Assembly (NCBI GenBank): GCA_964035545.1
Contig: OZ037772.1
Coordinates: 1,205,001 to 1,269,000, forward strand
From: Bugula neritina
Taxonomy: Eukaryota > Bryozoa > Gymnolaemata > Cheilostomatida > Bugulidae
DNA length: 64,000 bases
Direction: 5' to 3'
In this document: in pieces, positions 36,281-45,907 of the stretch
Numbering within the stretch: the stretch's first letter is position 1
Layout: each line of letters starts with the position of its first letter
Notes under the pieces: generated by a model
The model's input: the letters and a program-made list of their open reading frames with translations, nothing else
The model's database searches: none
Told to the model about the DNA's origin: nothing
Position numbers and translations under genes: made by a program

Positions 36281-37068
36281 CTAGAGTCCTTGTTGGGCAC
36301 GCCGGTGCTTGGCTTGGCATGTACGCAGTTTCCGTTTCATACGGCATACGGATCCCTTCAGCTGGAAGAGTCCTGTGGTAGTGTTGAGTAGATCTGGCGC
36401 CAGCTGGGTGAACTCTTCTTGTAATCGTAGGAGGCGTTCTTCTACTGTAGCTAGTCGTACTGGGTCTGGGGACGGTGTCCGTCTGCGGCGTAATGGTGGA
36501 CTGGGGGACCTGGTCCGTCTCTTCGCCGGGGTAGGGGAGATCTCTCCTTCTTCTGGATATGTAGTTTCCTCGGGGGTGTAGGAAATGGGAGGGCGGTCAG
36601 ACACCAACGGGGATTGTTGGCGGGCGTTGTCTAACACACTTTGGAACCCCGAGGATAGAACGGCTAGTAGCATGGCCTTCTTTACCAGAGGTCGTATATA
36701 TGTGAGGAACTCCGGGTACAGCTTAGCGTCGACCACATAGTTTTCTCCAGGGAAACAGCCCGCCGCTCTGTGTCTGGTGACGGGGTAGGGATACACATCA
36801 TTGTACCCGCAGGGGCAGAAGGTCAGTAGGAGATGAGCGTTGACGTGTAGTTTGAGGGAGCGGTGAGAGGCGCAGTCTTCACCACAGATCTGGCATCTCG
36901 TCCGTCCTCTGGACCCCCAGGCTGTTTCTATTTCTTCTTCGGTTTGTGGAGACACCCACCGCCAACGACGGCGTAGTGGCTCAGGCCGGTCACCACTAGA
37001 ATAGTCCTCCGGATACGGAGCGGGAAGTGTTCTATCCCGTACCCTAGTTGTAGCGGGTCGAGTGTAAT
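36281..37068 (-). CDS. ORF3 exon 2: two zinc fingers plus coiled coil
   Basis: Same protein as 3092-3879, with a few substitutions. The frame runs from the acceptor (AG at 37069-37070) to the stop at 36281, 788 nt. No ATG precedes the fingers. Added to the 43 nt from the gag ATG (42851) to the donor at 42809, the coding length is 831 nt, exactly 277 codons with the stop, which predicts a 276-residue protein sharing 14 N-terminal residues with Gag. Finger 1 is C-x2-C-x12-H-x3-H. Finger 2 is C-x-C-x12-H-x4-C. Then come a helical region, an RSPSP-rich basic linker and a C-terminal coiled coil. Function unknown; nucleic-acid binding is inferred. Confidence 0.8.
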
Positions 37069-37094
37069 CTGAAAAAGTTTCAACAGTGTTAGTA
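37069..37094 (-). promoter_or_regulatory. Branch site and splice acceptor of ORF3 mRNA
   Basis: TACTAAC at 37088-37094, then CTTTTTCAG with the AG at 37069-37070. Identical to copy 1. Paired with the donor at 42808, the intron would be 5740 nt. Confidence 0.7.
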
Positions 37095-37381
37095 CATTAC
37101 ACTGCTGTGTTGTCAGCTTGAACAGCTTGGCAACTCCTAATTCAGTTACCTCGTAGAGATTAATGATAGTGAATAGTCAGATAGAACCGTATTGCAATGA
37201 GATTATAAAAATCTCTAAGTCAAACTAAGTTCTTACTACAGTATTTCACTAACCTATCTCCAGCTCGATTGACTCAGTGAGTCAGAGCTGAGCGATGCAA
37301 TCTAGTTTCGTATTAAGATATAGTTAACTCACCCCACGATCTGTTGTGGTAAGACATACTGAATATGTGAAATGGTTTGAA

Positions 37382-37972
37382 CTACTGCTTAGAAACACGT
37401 CTACTCTTGACTGCATCAGCGTATGAAAAGATCGAGCAACGTGGTTGGGGTGCGTGATTAAGACTTTGTGCACCCGGCGGATGAATTTTGTTCCTACTTC
37501 CGCCGATACAAAAGTTGATATTTCCGTGGTGTTGACAACTCCCACATTTGCTCGATTCTTTTCTCGTACGGTTTTCCCCTAGACTTTCATGTGTGCCGCT
37601 TTTAACGCAGTCACATACGAAGTCCTTCAAGTATGCGGGGGGTTGCCTCGTACGCTGTCCCCTTTCTAGGGGGGGTGACACGCTTGCCGGTTCGTTAGTA
37701 GGGGCCTCTAATGGCGTCTCTACTTCACCGTCAGCAGTCACCTCTTCTTGTTCTCCGGATGGAGCCCCTCCCTCCGTGGGGGTTTGCACTTCCGGAACCG
37801 GCTCGGTTTCTGGAAGTGATGGAATTAGACTTGGCGGTGGCGGACACGCTTCTGTTGCCAGAAGCTGCCGCTCCTCTCTCACCAAGTTTTCTTCCCGCGG
37901 TATGACCACTTCGTATTCAGGTCCATGCCGCCGTCGCCCGCGCGTCGTTGTCTGCCTCCTGGGCTCTAACAA
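37382..37972 (-). pseudogene. Pol C-terminal tail, out of frame in copy 2
   Basis: Encodes the Pro/Glu-rich end of Pol that is continuous with integrase in copy 1. In copy 2 the run of seven C at about 2185-2191 of copy 1 is six, so the main frame stops at 37966 and this part is read in another frame. The catalytic domains are upstream and unaffected. The effect on function is unknown. Confidence 0.85.
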
Positions 37973-40900
37973 CGGGGGGCTTCTCCCACTCCGCCGGGGC
38001 TAGCCCAATACGGTTTCAAGCGAGACTCATTCTGGATAGACACCTGTCCTGAGCGCTCAATCTTGTACGTATGATTGGGCATGGCCTCGACGACCACGTA
38101 GGGGCCTACGAACTTAGGCTTCAGCTTATCAGCCTGTCCGCGGCGCCTACGGTAATTGACCATCCACACCTTATCTCCTCTTTGATAGAGGGGTGGTTCA
38201 TCGGAATCTTCGTGCCGCACCTTCCACTGCTGTTGACGCAGTATCTCGTGTGCGGCCTTCATCCGTTCCACTAGTTCACTGGCATACTCGTGGACTGAGT
38301 TATCCTGCTCTGGAACGTGATAGGTGAGATGGTCAGGGACACGAGTCTCTCTCCCGAGCATCAAGAGGTTTGGGGTCTCACCAGTACTGGTGTGTGGGGT
38401 GCTACGGTATGCACGCATGACTTGCGGCAACACCGTATCCCATTCCTCTTGACCTCGTCCAAGGAGGAGACTCCGGAGCGCATCACCTAACATCCGGTTG
38501 TTGCGCTCCACCACCCCGTTACCTTGAGGGTGGTAGGGGGTGGTCCTGCTATGATTTACTCCCCAGAGGTGGCAAAGGTCGCTCATCAGTTGAGACTGGA
38601 ATTGAGCGCCTTGATCAGAGTGTATCTGTTCGGGAAGCCCAAAATAACAGAATACGTGTTGGTCTAGTGCCCTGGCCACTGTTGGGGCTGATGCATCTGG
38701 GATAGCCAGAGCATCCGCCCACCTAGTAAAGTGGTCGGTTAGTACTAGGATCCAATTATTGCCTCTGGGGGTCAGGGGCATGGGTCCGACCAGGTCTACA
38801 GCGACTACTTGCCAGGGCCTACCAGCATATAGCCTCCGCCGTCCTGCTTCACCAGGGGGGCGGCTATGCTTACTGGCCTGGCAGATCTCACACTGTTTGA
38901 CTCTGAGCCGGACGTCACGCTCCATCTGCGGCCAATACCACCGGAGTCGTAATTTGGACATCACTCGCTTGACCCCTGCGTGGGCCTGCTTGTGAGTATC
39001 CCAAATCAACTCACGGCGGATGGCTGTGGGGCAGACTACCCTCTTCCTTTCCGGGTGTCTGCCGCTGGCAGCTAGAGAGATGGTTAGCAACCCATCCTGC
39101 CCGATCCGCAGCGAGTCCCAACGCTGACAGTATAGCCGGAATTCGGCGCATCCCTGTCTTATGCGTTCCTCGCTGGGTCGTCGCCCTTCCCTTTTGGCCC
39201 GGTAGATGTCTGCCACGACTCCAGGCAGCTCTTCTTGGAGCTTCTTCAGCTCTCGAACATTACCGGCCAGTACAGGGTTGGCGCGGAGGTTTTGTATATC
39301 CTCCGGGGACTCATCAACTCTTTGCCTGAGTTGACCTTGATCCCAGTCAAACGGTGCTCCGTGATGAGCCAGCGTCTCCAACTCGCATCGAGGGGGACCT
39401 CCATCCCTCCTCTCGATGTTGAGACACTGTTTGCAACCTCCGTCAGGTCGGCGGCTCAACCCATCCGCATTGCTGTGTCTCTTGCCCGGTCGGTGTTCGA
39501 TCCGGTACGAGAATTCAGCTAGGATTTCGAGCCACCGGGCGACCTGACTAGAGGGCTCTGCTCTCCTGCACAACCAGATCAGCGAGGCATGATCCGTACG
39601 CAGCCGGAACTTCCTGCCATATAGGTATGGTCTGAAGTGCTTCACTGACTTGATTACTGCCAGCAGCTCCTTGCGGGTAGTGCAGTAATTTCGTTCAGCG
39701 GGAGAGAGAGACTTGCTGTAGTAGGCTACTACTACTTCTCGGCCTTCCTGCACTTGTGACAGCACAGCGCCAACATTCTGGTCACTGGCGTCCGTGTCTA
39801 GGATGTACTCCAGAGTGGGGTCTGGGTAGGCCAAGATGGGCGCCGTTAGGAGGCAGCCCTTGAGGCGGTCGAACGCTTCTTGTTCGACTGGAGTCCACTG
39901 CCACGTCACTCCCTTTGCGGTAAGCCGGTTTAACGGCTGGGCTATGCCCGCAAAGTCTGGTATGTATTGCCTGTAATACCCTACCAGCCCCAAGAAAGCC
40001 CGGAGTCCGGTCAAGTCTTGAGGGGTGACCCAGTCTTCTACTGCCCGTACCTTTTCGGGATCCGTTGCCACGCCGTTTCGACCGACAACGTGCCCCAGGT
40101 ACTTGACCTCCGGCTGCAACAGAGCGCACTTGGAAGGTTTGAGCTTAAGACCGGCACCTCGGAGTCTCTCGAAAACCTCCTGCAGACGACTGACATGTGT
40201 CTCGAAGTCTGGAGAGATTACGATGACATCATCGAGGTAGACCAGCAGTGTCTTCCAATGGAGTCCGCTAAGGACTTGTTCCATCAGCCTCTGGAAGGTG
40301 GCTGGGGCGGAGGTTAACCCGAAGGGCAGCACCTTCCACTTCCACAACCCGTCCCGTGTGATAAACGCCGCTTTCTCTTGGGCGTCGGGACTCAGAGGAA
40401 CCTGCCAATAGCCGCTTAGCAAGTCTAACGTACTGAAGTACTTGCTGCCGGCTAGGGCGTCCAATGACTCGTCAATACGAGGTAGAGGGTAGGCGTCCTG
40501 TATGGTTACGCTATTGAGTTTGCGGTAGTCCACACAGAACCGCCAACTGCCGTCTTTCTTCCGGACCAGTACGACTGGCGAGCTCCACGCACTATGGGCG
40601 GGCTCTATCAGTCCCCGGTCCAGAAGATCCCGTACTTGTCGGCTAACCTCCTTCTCTTTCTCCGGCCCCAGCCTGCGTGTGGGCTGCCGGACAGGGACTG
40701 TCCCTGCAGTCAGCGGTATTTCGTGTCTGACAATTCCAGTCAGTCCCACGTCATGCTCTCCGCTGCTGAACACATCACCGTAGTCGCGTAGTAACTTGGC
40801 CATAGCTTGGCGCTCTCTGTTACTCGCGCAGCCACCACTGGCCGTCTCGTATAACTCCCGGAGATGTGTTGGGACTGCCCCTCGTCCCTGAATAGGGTGT

Positions 40901-42009
40901 CGAGGGGGGGCCTCTGTCGCATCACTCAGCGACGGGCCTACGTCTCCCTCTTGAACAGAGTGAAAACGGCCCAGCATCGACCCAGCCGGGAGCTTGATAG
41001 GCTCGGTAAAGGGGTTGACGCACTGCACTAAGATCTCCCCTTGCTCAGTCAGCTGATTCAGACTGCTGGCAAGTTGGATCTTTTCGTGCGCGCCTTCAAC
41101 CACCCCGAGTCCAGAGATCCGGCTACTATTCACCCTGCAGTGAATGGTAGCCCGGGAGCGGCCTGGTATGGTACGGTTGCGTACCACTTGCACACCTCCC
41201 ACTAAAGGGCAGCCGAACTTGTCGACGCAGGCAAGTTCCCGCCCGGACATCATCATTGCAGATCTGCTAAAATCTATGTGACATCCGTGCCGTTTAAGGA
41301 ACGGCATCCCGAGGATAGCATCCTCCTTGAGCTGACTGACGATGAACGTCTCTTGGATCGTTTGATCGCGGACTCGTCCCGTCAGCTCAATTATACCATA
41401 GAAGGGAAGGCACGACCCGTCAGCTAGGGTGCCGTATTCCCCTTCGTATGCTTCCATCTCGCCCCTGACCCTAGCACTGAGGGTGTCGAAGAGTTGGCGG
41501 CTTAAGAGGTTCGTGGTACAGCCCGAATCAATGAGAAAAGTAACAGCTTTGCCTTCCAGTTTACCGGGCAAGAAATAGCTGTTCCCATGGGGCTGCACCT
41601 GAACTCTCCCTTCAGGCCTGACTCTCGCAGGGAGTACCTCCCTCGCTTTGGGTCGCGAAGGAGGTCTCTTGGGGCGGTGATAGGTAGGCCTCGGGGGTGC
41701 CGAGGCTGGTTTCTCAGCTACCTTTGTGTGCTCCCATCCAGATTCTTGGACTTGTAGCCCTGTGAATCTGTTGTGAAGGGGCATAGAAAAGGCAGCCGCG
41801 GGGCGAAGCCCCTTGCTGGTCCGTCGCGGCTGTTGCCACTGTTGGTTGCCAGTACGCGGTGCCCGTCTGGGTGACCTGCGTTTCTTCTTCCCTAGAGGTT
41901 TCGTCGGCCCGCGGAAGGTGGGAACATCTGCGGGCCGCGGTAGTTTAACCCCTGATTTAGGAAGGGACAATATCGGCGGAAATGTCCTTGATTTCCGCAC
42001 TCCCAGCAA
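37966..42009 (-). CDS. pol: Pol polyprotein (protease, RT, RNase H, integrase)
   Basis: The frame overlaps gag by 118 nt and is in the -1 frame relative to it. It is probably entered at the slip site at 41943-41949, not at the ATG at 42009. Residues counted from 42009: the aspartic protease active site DSG begins at D161, the RT YLDD is at 591-594, RNase H LDTDASD is near 735, and the integrase HHCC is near 1004-1048, with triad D1072, D1132 and E1168 (D-D-35-E) and a GPY/F-type module near 1312. This is the Ty3/Gypsy domain order. The frame ends early at 37966 because of a one-base loss in a C run. The codon composition is GC-rich against the AT-rich surroundings, as expected for a recent arrival. 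Confidence 0.95.
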   Translation of the reverse strand: MLGVRKSRTFPPILSLPKSGVKLPRPADVPTFRGPTKPLGKKKRRSPRRAPRTGNQQWQQPRRTSKGLRPAAAFSMPLHNRFTGLQVQESGWEHTKVAEKPASAPPRPTYHRPKRPPSRPKAREVLPARVRPEGRVQVQPHGNSYFLPGKLEGKAVTFLIDSGCTTNLLSRQLFDTLSARVRGEMEAYEGEYGTLADGSCLPFYGIIELTGRVRDQTIQETFIVSQLKEDAILGMPFLKRHGCHIDFSRSAMMMSGRELACVDKFGCPLVGGVQVVRNRTIPGRSRATIHCRVNSSRISGLGVVEGAHEKIQLASSLNQLTEQGEILVQCVNPFTEPIKLPAGSMLGRFHSVQEGDVGPSLSDATEAPPRHPIQGRGAVPTHLRELYETASGGCASNRERQAMAKLLRDYGDVFSSGEHDVGLTGIVRHEIPLTAGTVPVRQPTRRLGPEKEKEVSRQVRDLLDRGLIEPAHSAWSSPVVLVRKKDGSWRFCVDYRKLNSVTIQDAYPLPRIDESLDALAGSKYFSTLDLLSGYWQVPLSPDAQEKAAFITRDGLWKWKVLPFGLTSAPATFQRLMEQVLSGLHWKTLLVYLDDVIVISPDFETHVSRLQEVFERLRGAGLKLKPSKCALLQPEVKYLGHVVGRNGVATDPEKVRAVEDWVTPQDLTGLRAFLGLVGYYRQYIPDFAGIAQPLNRLTAKGVTWQWTPVEQEAFDRLKGCLLTAPILAYPDPTLEYILDTDASDQNVGAVLSQVQEGREVVVAYYSKSLSPAERNYCTTRKELLAVIKSVKHFRPYLYGRKFRLRTDHASLIWLCRRAEPSSQVARWLEILAEFSYRIEHRPGKRHSNADGLSRRPDGGCKQCLNIERRDGGPPRCELETLAHHGAPFDWDQGQLRQRVDESPEDIQNLRANPVLAGNVRELKKLQEELPGVVADIYRAKREGRRPSEERIRQGCAEFRLYCQRWDSLRIGQDGLLTISLAASGRHPERKRVVCPTAIRRELIWDTHKQAHAGVKRVMSKLRLRWYWPQMERDVRLRVKQCEICQASKHSRPPGEAGRRRLYAGRPWQVVAVDLVGPMPLTPRGNNWILVLTDHFTRWADALAIPDASAPTVARALDQHVFCYFGLPEQIHSDQGAQFQSQLMSDLCHLWGVNHSRTTPYHPQGNGVVERNNRMLGDALRSLLLGRGQEEWDTVLPQVMRAYRSTPHTSTGETPNLLMLGRETRVPDHLTYHVPEQDNSVHEYASELVERMKAAHEILRQQQWKVRHEDSDEPPLYQRGDKVWMVNYRRRRGQADKLKPKFVGPYVVVEAMPNHTYKIERSGQVSIQNESRLKPYWASPGGVGEAPRC

Positions 42010-42851
42010 AAACTGACTGTTTCTCCCTGTGGCGGCGCCAATGGCCGCATGGGCTCAGGGGCGGTACTCACTGGGTTTTGTGGGGTCAGTGTTGCTATCA
42101 GCTTGGCTAGCATGTCCGTCAGTTGAGTGACTTTTGATGCCGTCGCCAACTGGGACACGGCAGCCGCGGCGGGGGTTTCCTCCCCTTGTCCCGCGGCCGT
42201 GTCTGCGCGGTCTATCTCCACTTGGCGGGAGCTTCCGCGACTTTTATGCATTTGGTTAGCTAGGAGGTAAGCTTCCCCCTCAGTCAGAGCATCTTCAACG
42301 GTGGTGACTCCCCTAGCTAGAAACTGGTGGTGGAGACCCAGATCGTCGACAGATGCTATGAAAGCGTCGAGGGTGTACCTCTCGCGGTTGACTGGGGGCA
42401 AGTCGCTGTATGCGATCTGTGCCAGCTTCATGACCGCGGTGGCATGCTCCCGCAGCGGGGTGCGGGGATCACGCCGCAACCTCTGTAATCGGGCCCTGGC
42501 ATCTGTAGTCGAGAGGCCAAAACGGGCCCGCAGAGAAGCAAAGATATTATCAATGTCTACGCCCAGCCCATAGGGCTTGGCTTTGTCCATCAATGCCATT
42601 CTAAGCTTCAGCAGCGCCACCCTAGGGGGCCACTGAGCGACGTCCATTACGTCGCTAAACTCTTGAATAAATTGTTCCACCTCCTCTTCACCCGTGAAGG
42701 TGGGCGCCTTTAACCTGTAGCGGTCTTCAGCTAGTTCTCGCGGAACCCTTCGCTCTTCTACTACATGGTTAACAGGCATTGTCTCTACAGCATTGTCTCT
42801 ACGCTCACCTTCGATTGCCGGTGGTTGAGTTTCAGCATTTTCAGTCTCCAT
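41892..42851 (-). CDS. gag: Gag
   Basis: 319 residues from the ATG at 42851 (context AAGATGG), only 12 nt downstream of the primer-binding site. It has a capsid-like helical region (about 45-215; the REHATAVMKLAQIAYSDLP-type stretch is typical of Gypsy Gag) and one CCHC zinc knuckle (C-x2-C-x4-H-x4-C) at residues 282-295. Gag packages the RNA into particles. The last 118 nt overlap pol. Codon 15 (GGT) contains a strong splice donor, AAG|GTGAGC, whose phase fits ORF3. Confidence 0.95.
   Translation of the reverse strand: METENAETQPPAIEGERRDNAVETMPVNHVVEERRVPRELAEDRYRLKAPTFTGEEEVEQFIQEFSDVMDVAQWPPRVALLKLRMALMDKAKPYGLGVDIDNIFASLRARFGLSTTDARARLQRLRRDPRTPLREHATAVMKLAQIAYSDLPPVNRERYTLDAFIASVDDLGLHHQFLARGVTTVEDALTEGEAYLLANQMHKSRGSSRQVEIDRADTAAGQGEETPAAAAVSQLATASKVTQLTDMLAKLIATLTPQNPVSTAPEPMRPLAPPQGETVSFCWECGNQGHFRRYCPFLNQGLNYRGPQMFPPSAGRRNL
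41905..41949 (-). promoter_or_regulatory. Predicted -1 ribosomal frameshift signal
   Basis: GTTAAAC at 41943-41949, in phase G-TTA-AAC with gag, is a known class of slip site (nidovirus-like). Five nt later an 8-bp stem, CGGCCCGC (41930-41937) with GCGGGCCG (41905-41912), closes a 17-nt loop. The slip enters the pol frame. Confidence 0.8.
42803..42809 (-). promoter_or_regulatory. Predicted splice donor in gag codon 15
   Basis: AAG|GTGAGC. The exon ends at 42809 and the intron begins at 42808. There are 43 nt from the ATG, so phase 1, the phase needed by the acceptor before ORF3. Confidence 0.6.
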
Positions 42852-42863
42852 CTTGGATGCACT

Positions 42864-42881
42864 ATCCCACTGCTGCCACCA
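42864..42881 (-). promoter_or_regulatory. Primer-binding site, tRNA-Leu type
   Basis: TGGTGGCAGCAGTGGGAT is complementary to the 3' end of animal tRNA-Leu (AAG/UAG type), with at most one mismatch by recall. It lies one or two nt after the 5' LTR. Confidence 0.75.
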
Positions 42882-42882
42882 C

Positions 42883-43187
42883 AGTTATAATTTTCAGTTT
42901 AGGGTTGATATGCTATCCAGAGAGTCTATTTATCTAGTATAGAACTGCACCAGGCTAAGTCGAGTGAACGAGTATATTTTATTCACAACTATACATCATA
43001 AAAACACGATACATTATTTCTAACAAGTTACACATCTAATCTATTTCACACTCTAGCTTCGACTGAGTTAGCAGCGGGAAACTACAATTGCTGCTAACTA
43101 TCAACTACGCTAATTGGCTATCCATTGTTCCGGGTCAATTACGCGACCCTACATGTTGTGCTGCTGGTAGTTCCACGAACCACCACA
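42883..43187 (-). repeat. 5' LTR of Gypsy A copy 2
   Basis: 305 bp. Identical by eye to 35697-36001 except the last base beside the primer site. Confidence 0.95.
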
Positions 43188-43226
43188 ATAACTCACGCTC
43201 AGTAATTGCACAAATTACTACAATAT

Positions 43227-45905
43227 TATAATGATAATTATTATATTTATTATATTATTATTGAATATATTATTTCATTAGAAAATAGGTTGCAGCTTAG
43301 CATGATTAAAATTCAGTAAAAATTAGTTTACCAACAGCAAACATGCATGCGTCTTGTCAACATTCAATTCGTAGTGTCATAGCGAAGCCAGATTACTGGT
43401 AGTACGACTACTAGAACTACTACTACTAGTGATGGATTACAGATCCTTGGCGATTTTAGCTGTGAGTGACCTTCACCTCACATTCTCGTCATGTGCGCGG
43501 CATTAGACTAAGTAGAGGGTATGAAGCACTGAGCTGGAATAGAAAGAATATATTTTAATTATAGGTAATACTAATAGTAATATAATTTATGGTAATATAT
43601 AGGTAATATTATTGAGTTCATTGGTATGGAGTATAGACCTATCACTGATAGTATCAGTATCAACTACCACTTACGTACTACTTCAACTTATGACTTACCT
43701 TCAACTCCAACTCAAACTGAAACTGCTTGGAATCATTTGTCTTTGATCATATTGGCATTGTCATTGTGATTGTAATAACTATTAATATTTTTAGTTCAAC
43801 ATCAATGCCGAACATATTGTAATAACTAATAAGATAATCATAAGGTTGATATATTTTGCTAATACTAATACTAATAGTTATAGTAATAGTTATAGTAATT
43901 CAGTGTCACTCTCACTCTGGTGGAGTGAGACTCAGACTTAGAGTTAGAGACAGAGTGAGTCCGAGTAAGTCTGAGTGTTGGTAATAGTAATAGTCATATA
44001 AATTTAAATTATATTTACTTATTTCTAGCAATCACAATGGCAATAGTTATAGTAACTTTCACTTACTCTTAAATCTTTGAACCTGAACTAAAAGTAAAAT
44101 TAAGCATTATCATTATGATTATCATTATGATTATACCTATGATTTTATTATGTTTAAATTAAAAATCAATATCATGATAATATCATAGTGATAGACATAT
44201 TATTGATAAATGATAATATAAAAGTAATTTGATAAATTATACATTGATTTTGAATTAAGGTGATACTGATACTAGACCGGTACTGAAAGTGATAGTAATA
44301 CTAATAGTAATAGTAATAGTCATATAAATTTAAGTTATATTTACTCATTACCGGCAATCACAATGGCAATAGTAACTTAAACTGTAACAGTAATGGTATG
44401 GGTATGTTTGAAATTGTCACTATCAGTATTGCTATGAATCAAAATATAATGCTATCATACCAATAATTTAAAATAATATTACAAAGCTTCAGTAGCAACT
44501 TTTACTTGTACCAGTTTGGAATTTTGAATTATACATATTCTTAGTTAAAGTCTTCAAGTTTATTGTCAAAATGAACTTGAAATTAAAGACTTAGTAGTAA
44601 AAATTAAACTAAGACTGACTGTAAGTGACTAAGATTAAAAATAAGTAATTTTAAATATCGATTTAGTATTTTTCTTACTCTTTGTCTTAAAATTGACTTT
44701 TATTTTGCACCTACTCCTGGTCAATGATTCTTTTTTCTATTTATATTACTATTGCTATTAGTATAATTGACTTAAATTTAATAATAGATATGATTGTATC
44801 TTTATAAATGTGATATTTGATTTTATGAATAGTACTTCGAAAACTCTTTGGTATTATTTATTTTTGATCATTGTAGTTATTATCATTATATTTGTATAAT
44901 AATTATGATTATCAAATTCAATATCGATATTTGTATTATGGTATGGATATCTGCCTCCATCCCATGTTCTGTTTTGCAGTGCCTTTTTACATTCACGTCT
45001 AGGTTCACATTGCGATGGTCATACTGATTGCACTTGGGGACAGTGATGAGCATAATGATTATCACTAATATTAGGATTATCGTTATTAGGATTTAGAATA
45101 ATTTAATAAACAAGCAACTTAAAACAAATGTTTTTACTAATATACATATTAATTACTAATATAAATATACTACTATGAATATTATAATTATTATACTTTA
45201 CAATTCAAAGTAAGATAATCATAATACGAACTGGTAAAACTAAATATAAAGTAAATGTAATAATACTAATAGTAGTTATCCATTCCCCTTTGGTTTCACA
45301 TACTAATAATTGGAAACCTCTGTCCTAATATTATTTCTATTAATATTGCTCAAAGTTTGATCCCTATTTAATTTTATAGTTCACTCACCAGCTACATAAT
45401 TTTATTAAAATACATGTGGTATTGGTTATAGTACTAGTGAAACTTGAAGTTGAATAGCATGCTTATTACTCACTGCTCTTTGCTTACATTATTAGGGTTA
45501 CTCTTTAGTCTTAGAGATACCCTAACATAAACTTGAAAGCTGGAGGTAGTACTAGTCTAGTGCTGTGTTAATCCTACACTGTTGACTTATCAACACTGTG
45601 ACTATAATTATGACTCCTAAGTCAAAGTCATTTTCATATAGTAGTAATCACTATGACAGACTGAAAGTCAGGAAGACTAAATATAATGGTAAAGTGTGTA
45701 AGAATAAATCATACTTAATCAATTACTTTTAGTTTTGTTACCAGTGTTGGGTCAACTTTCAGAATAAAGAATAAATATAATTATAAAGATAAATGGATAA
45801 AAATTCCAATCATGGTTTAATGTGCCTATTTTAAGCTGTTAATTTAATTACTATAATATAAGTGCTCAAAATACAACTTTTGATTTTCATAATTATGTTT
45901 TAATT
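43227..45905. other. AT-rich sequence, no gene seen
   Basis: 43227-43752 is the outer end of arm 2. The remainder probably corresponds to sequence left of the window beyond Gypsy A copy 1. It has many ATTATGATTATC-type tracts and a short GAGTGAGACTCAGACTTAGAG-like region near 43930. 45726-45905 recurs inverted at 63821-64000. Confidence 0.6.
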
Positions 45906-45907
45906 TC

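Larger units (their letters stand above)
35697..43187 (-). mobile_element. Ty3/Gypsy retrotransposon family A, copy 2, complete
   Basis: A complete 7.49-kb element: 5' LTR, tRNA-Leu primer site, gag, pol by -1 frameshift, ORF3, hairpin and polypurine tract, 3' LTR. ATAA is duplicated on both sides (35693-35696 and 43188-43191). The two 305-bp LTRs read identical apart from one terminal base next to the primer site, so the insertion is very recent. It lies inside the solo LTR in the opposite sense. Pol carries one homopolymer frameshift near 37975. Confidence 0.97.
35375..43222 (+). repeat. Solo LTR of another retrotransposon, split by Gypsy A copy 2
   Basis: The halves 35375-35696 and 43192-43222 together make a 353-bp unit beginning TGTAGTGAG and ending ATTACTACA. 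It is flanked by ATAT at 35371-35374 and 43223-43226. Arm 1 near 4990 keeps the empty site. AATAAATATAATTACTCGAC near 35623-35643 resembles the promoter region of the Gypsy A LTR and suggests + orientation. No internal region is left, so it arose by LTR-LTR recombination. Confidence 0.75.
21843..43752 (-). repeat. Palindrome arm 2
   Basis: Inverted counterpart of arm 1. It carries two insertions absent from arm 1 (26740-30503 and 35375-43222), keeps a LINE 3' end that arm 1 lost, and lacks about 2.1 kb next to the MITE at 24650. Its outer end, at 43749-43752 (ATAT), corresponds to the empty target of Gypsy A copy 1. Confidence 0.9.

Noticed and set aside
36281-37068. ORF3 as an envelope protein
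   Set aside because: Position is env-like, but there is no signal peptide, membrane span or glycoprotein feature; it has zinc fingers and a coiled coil.
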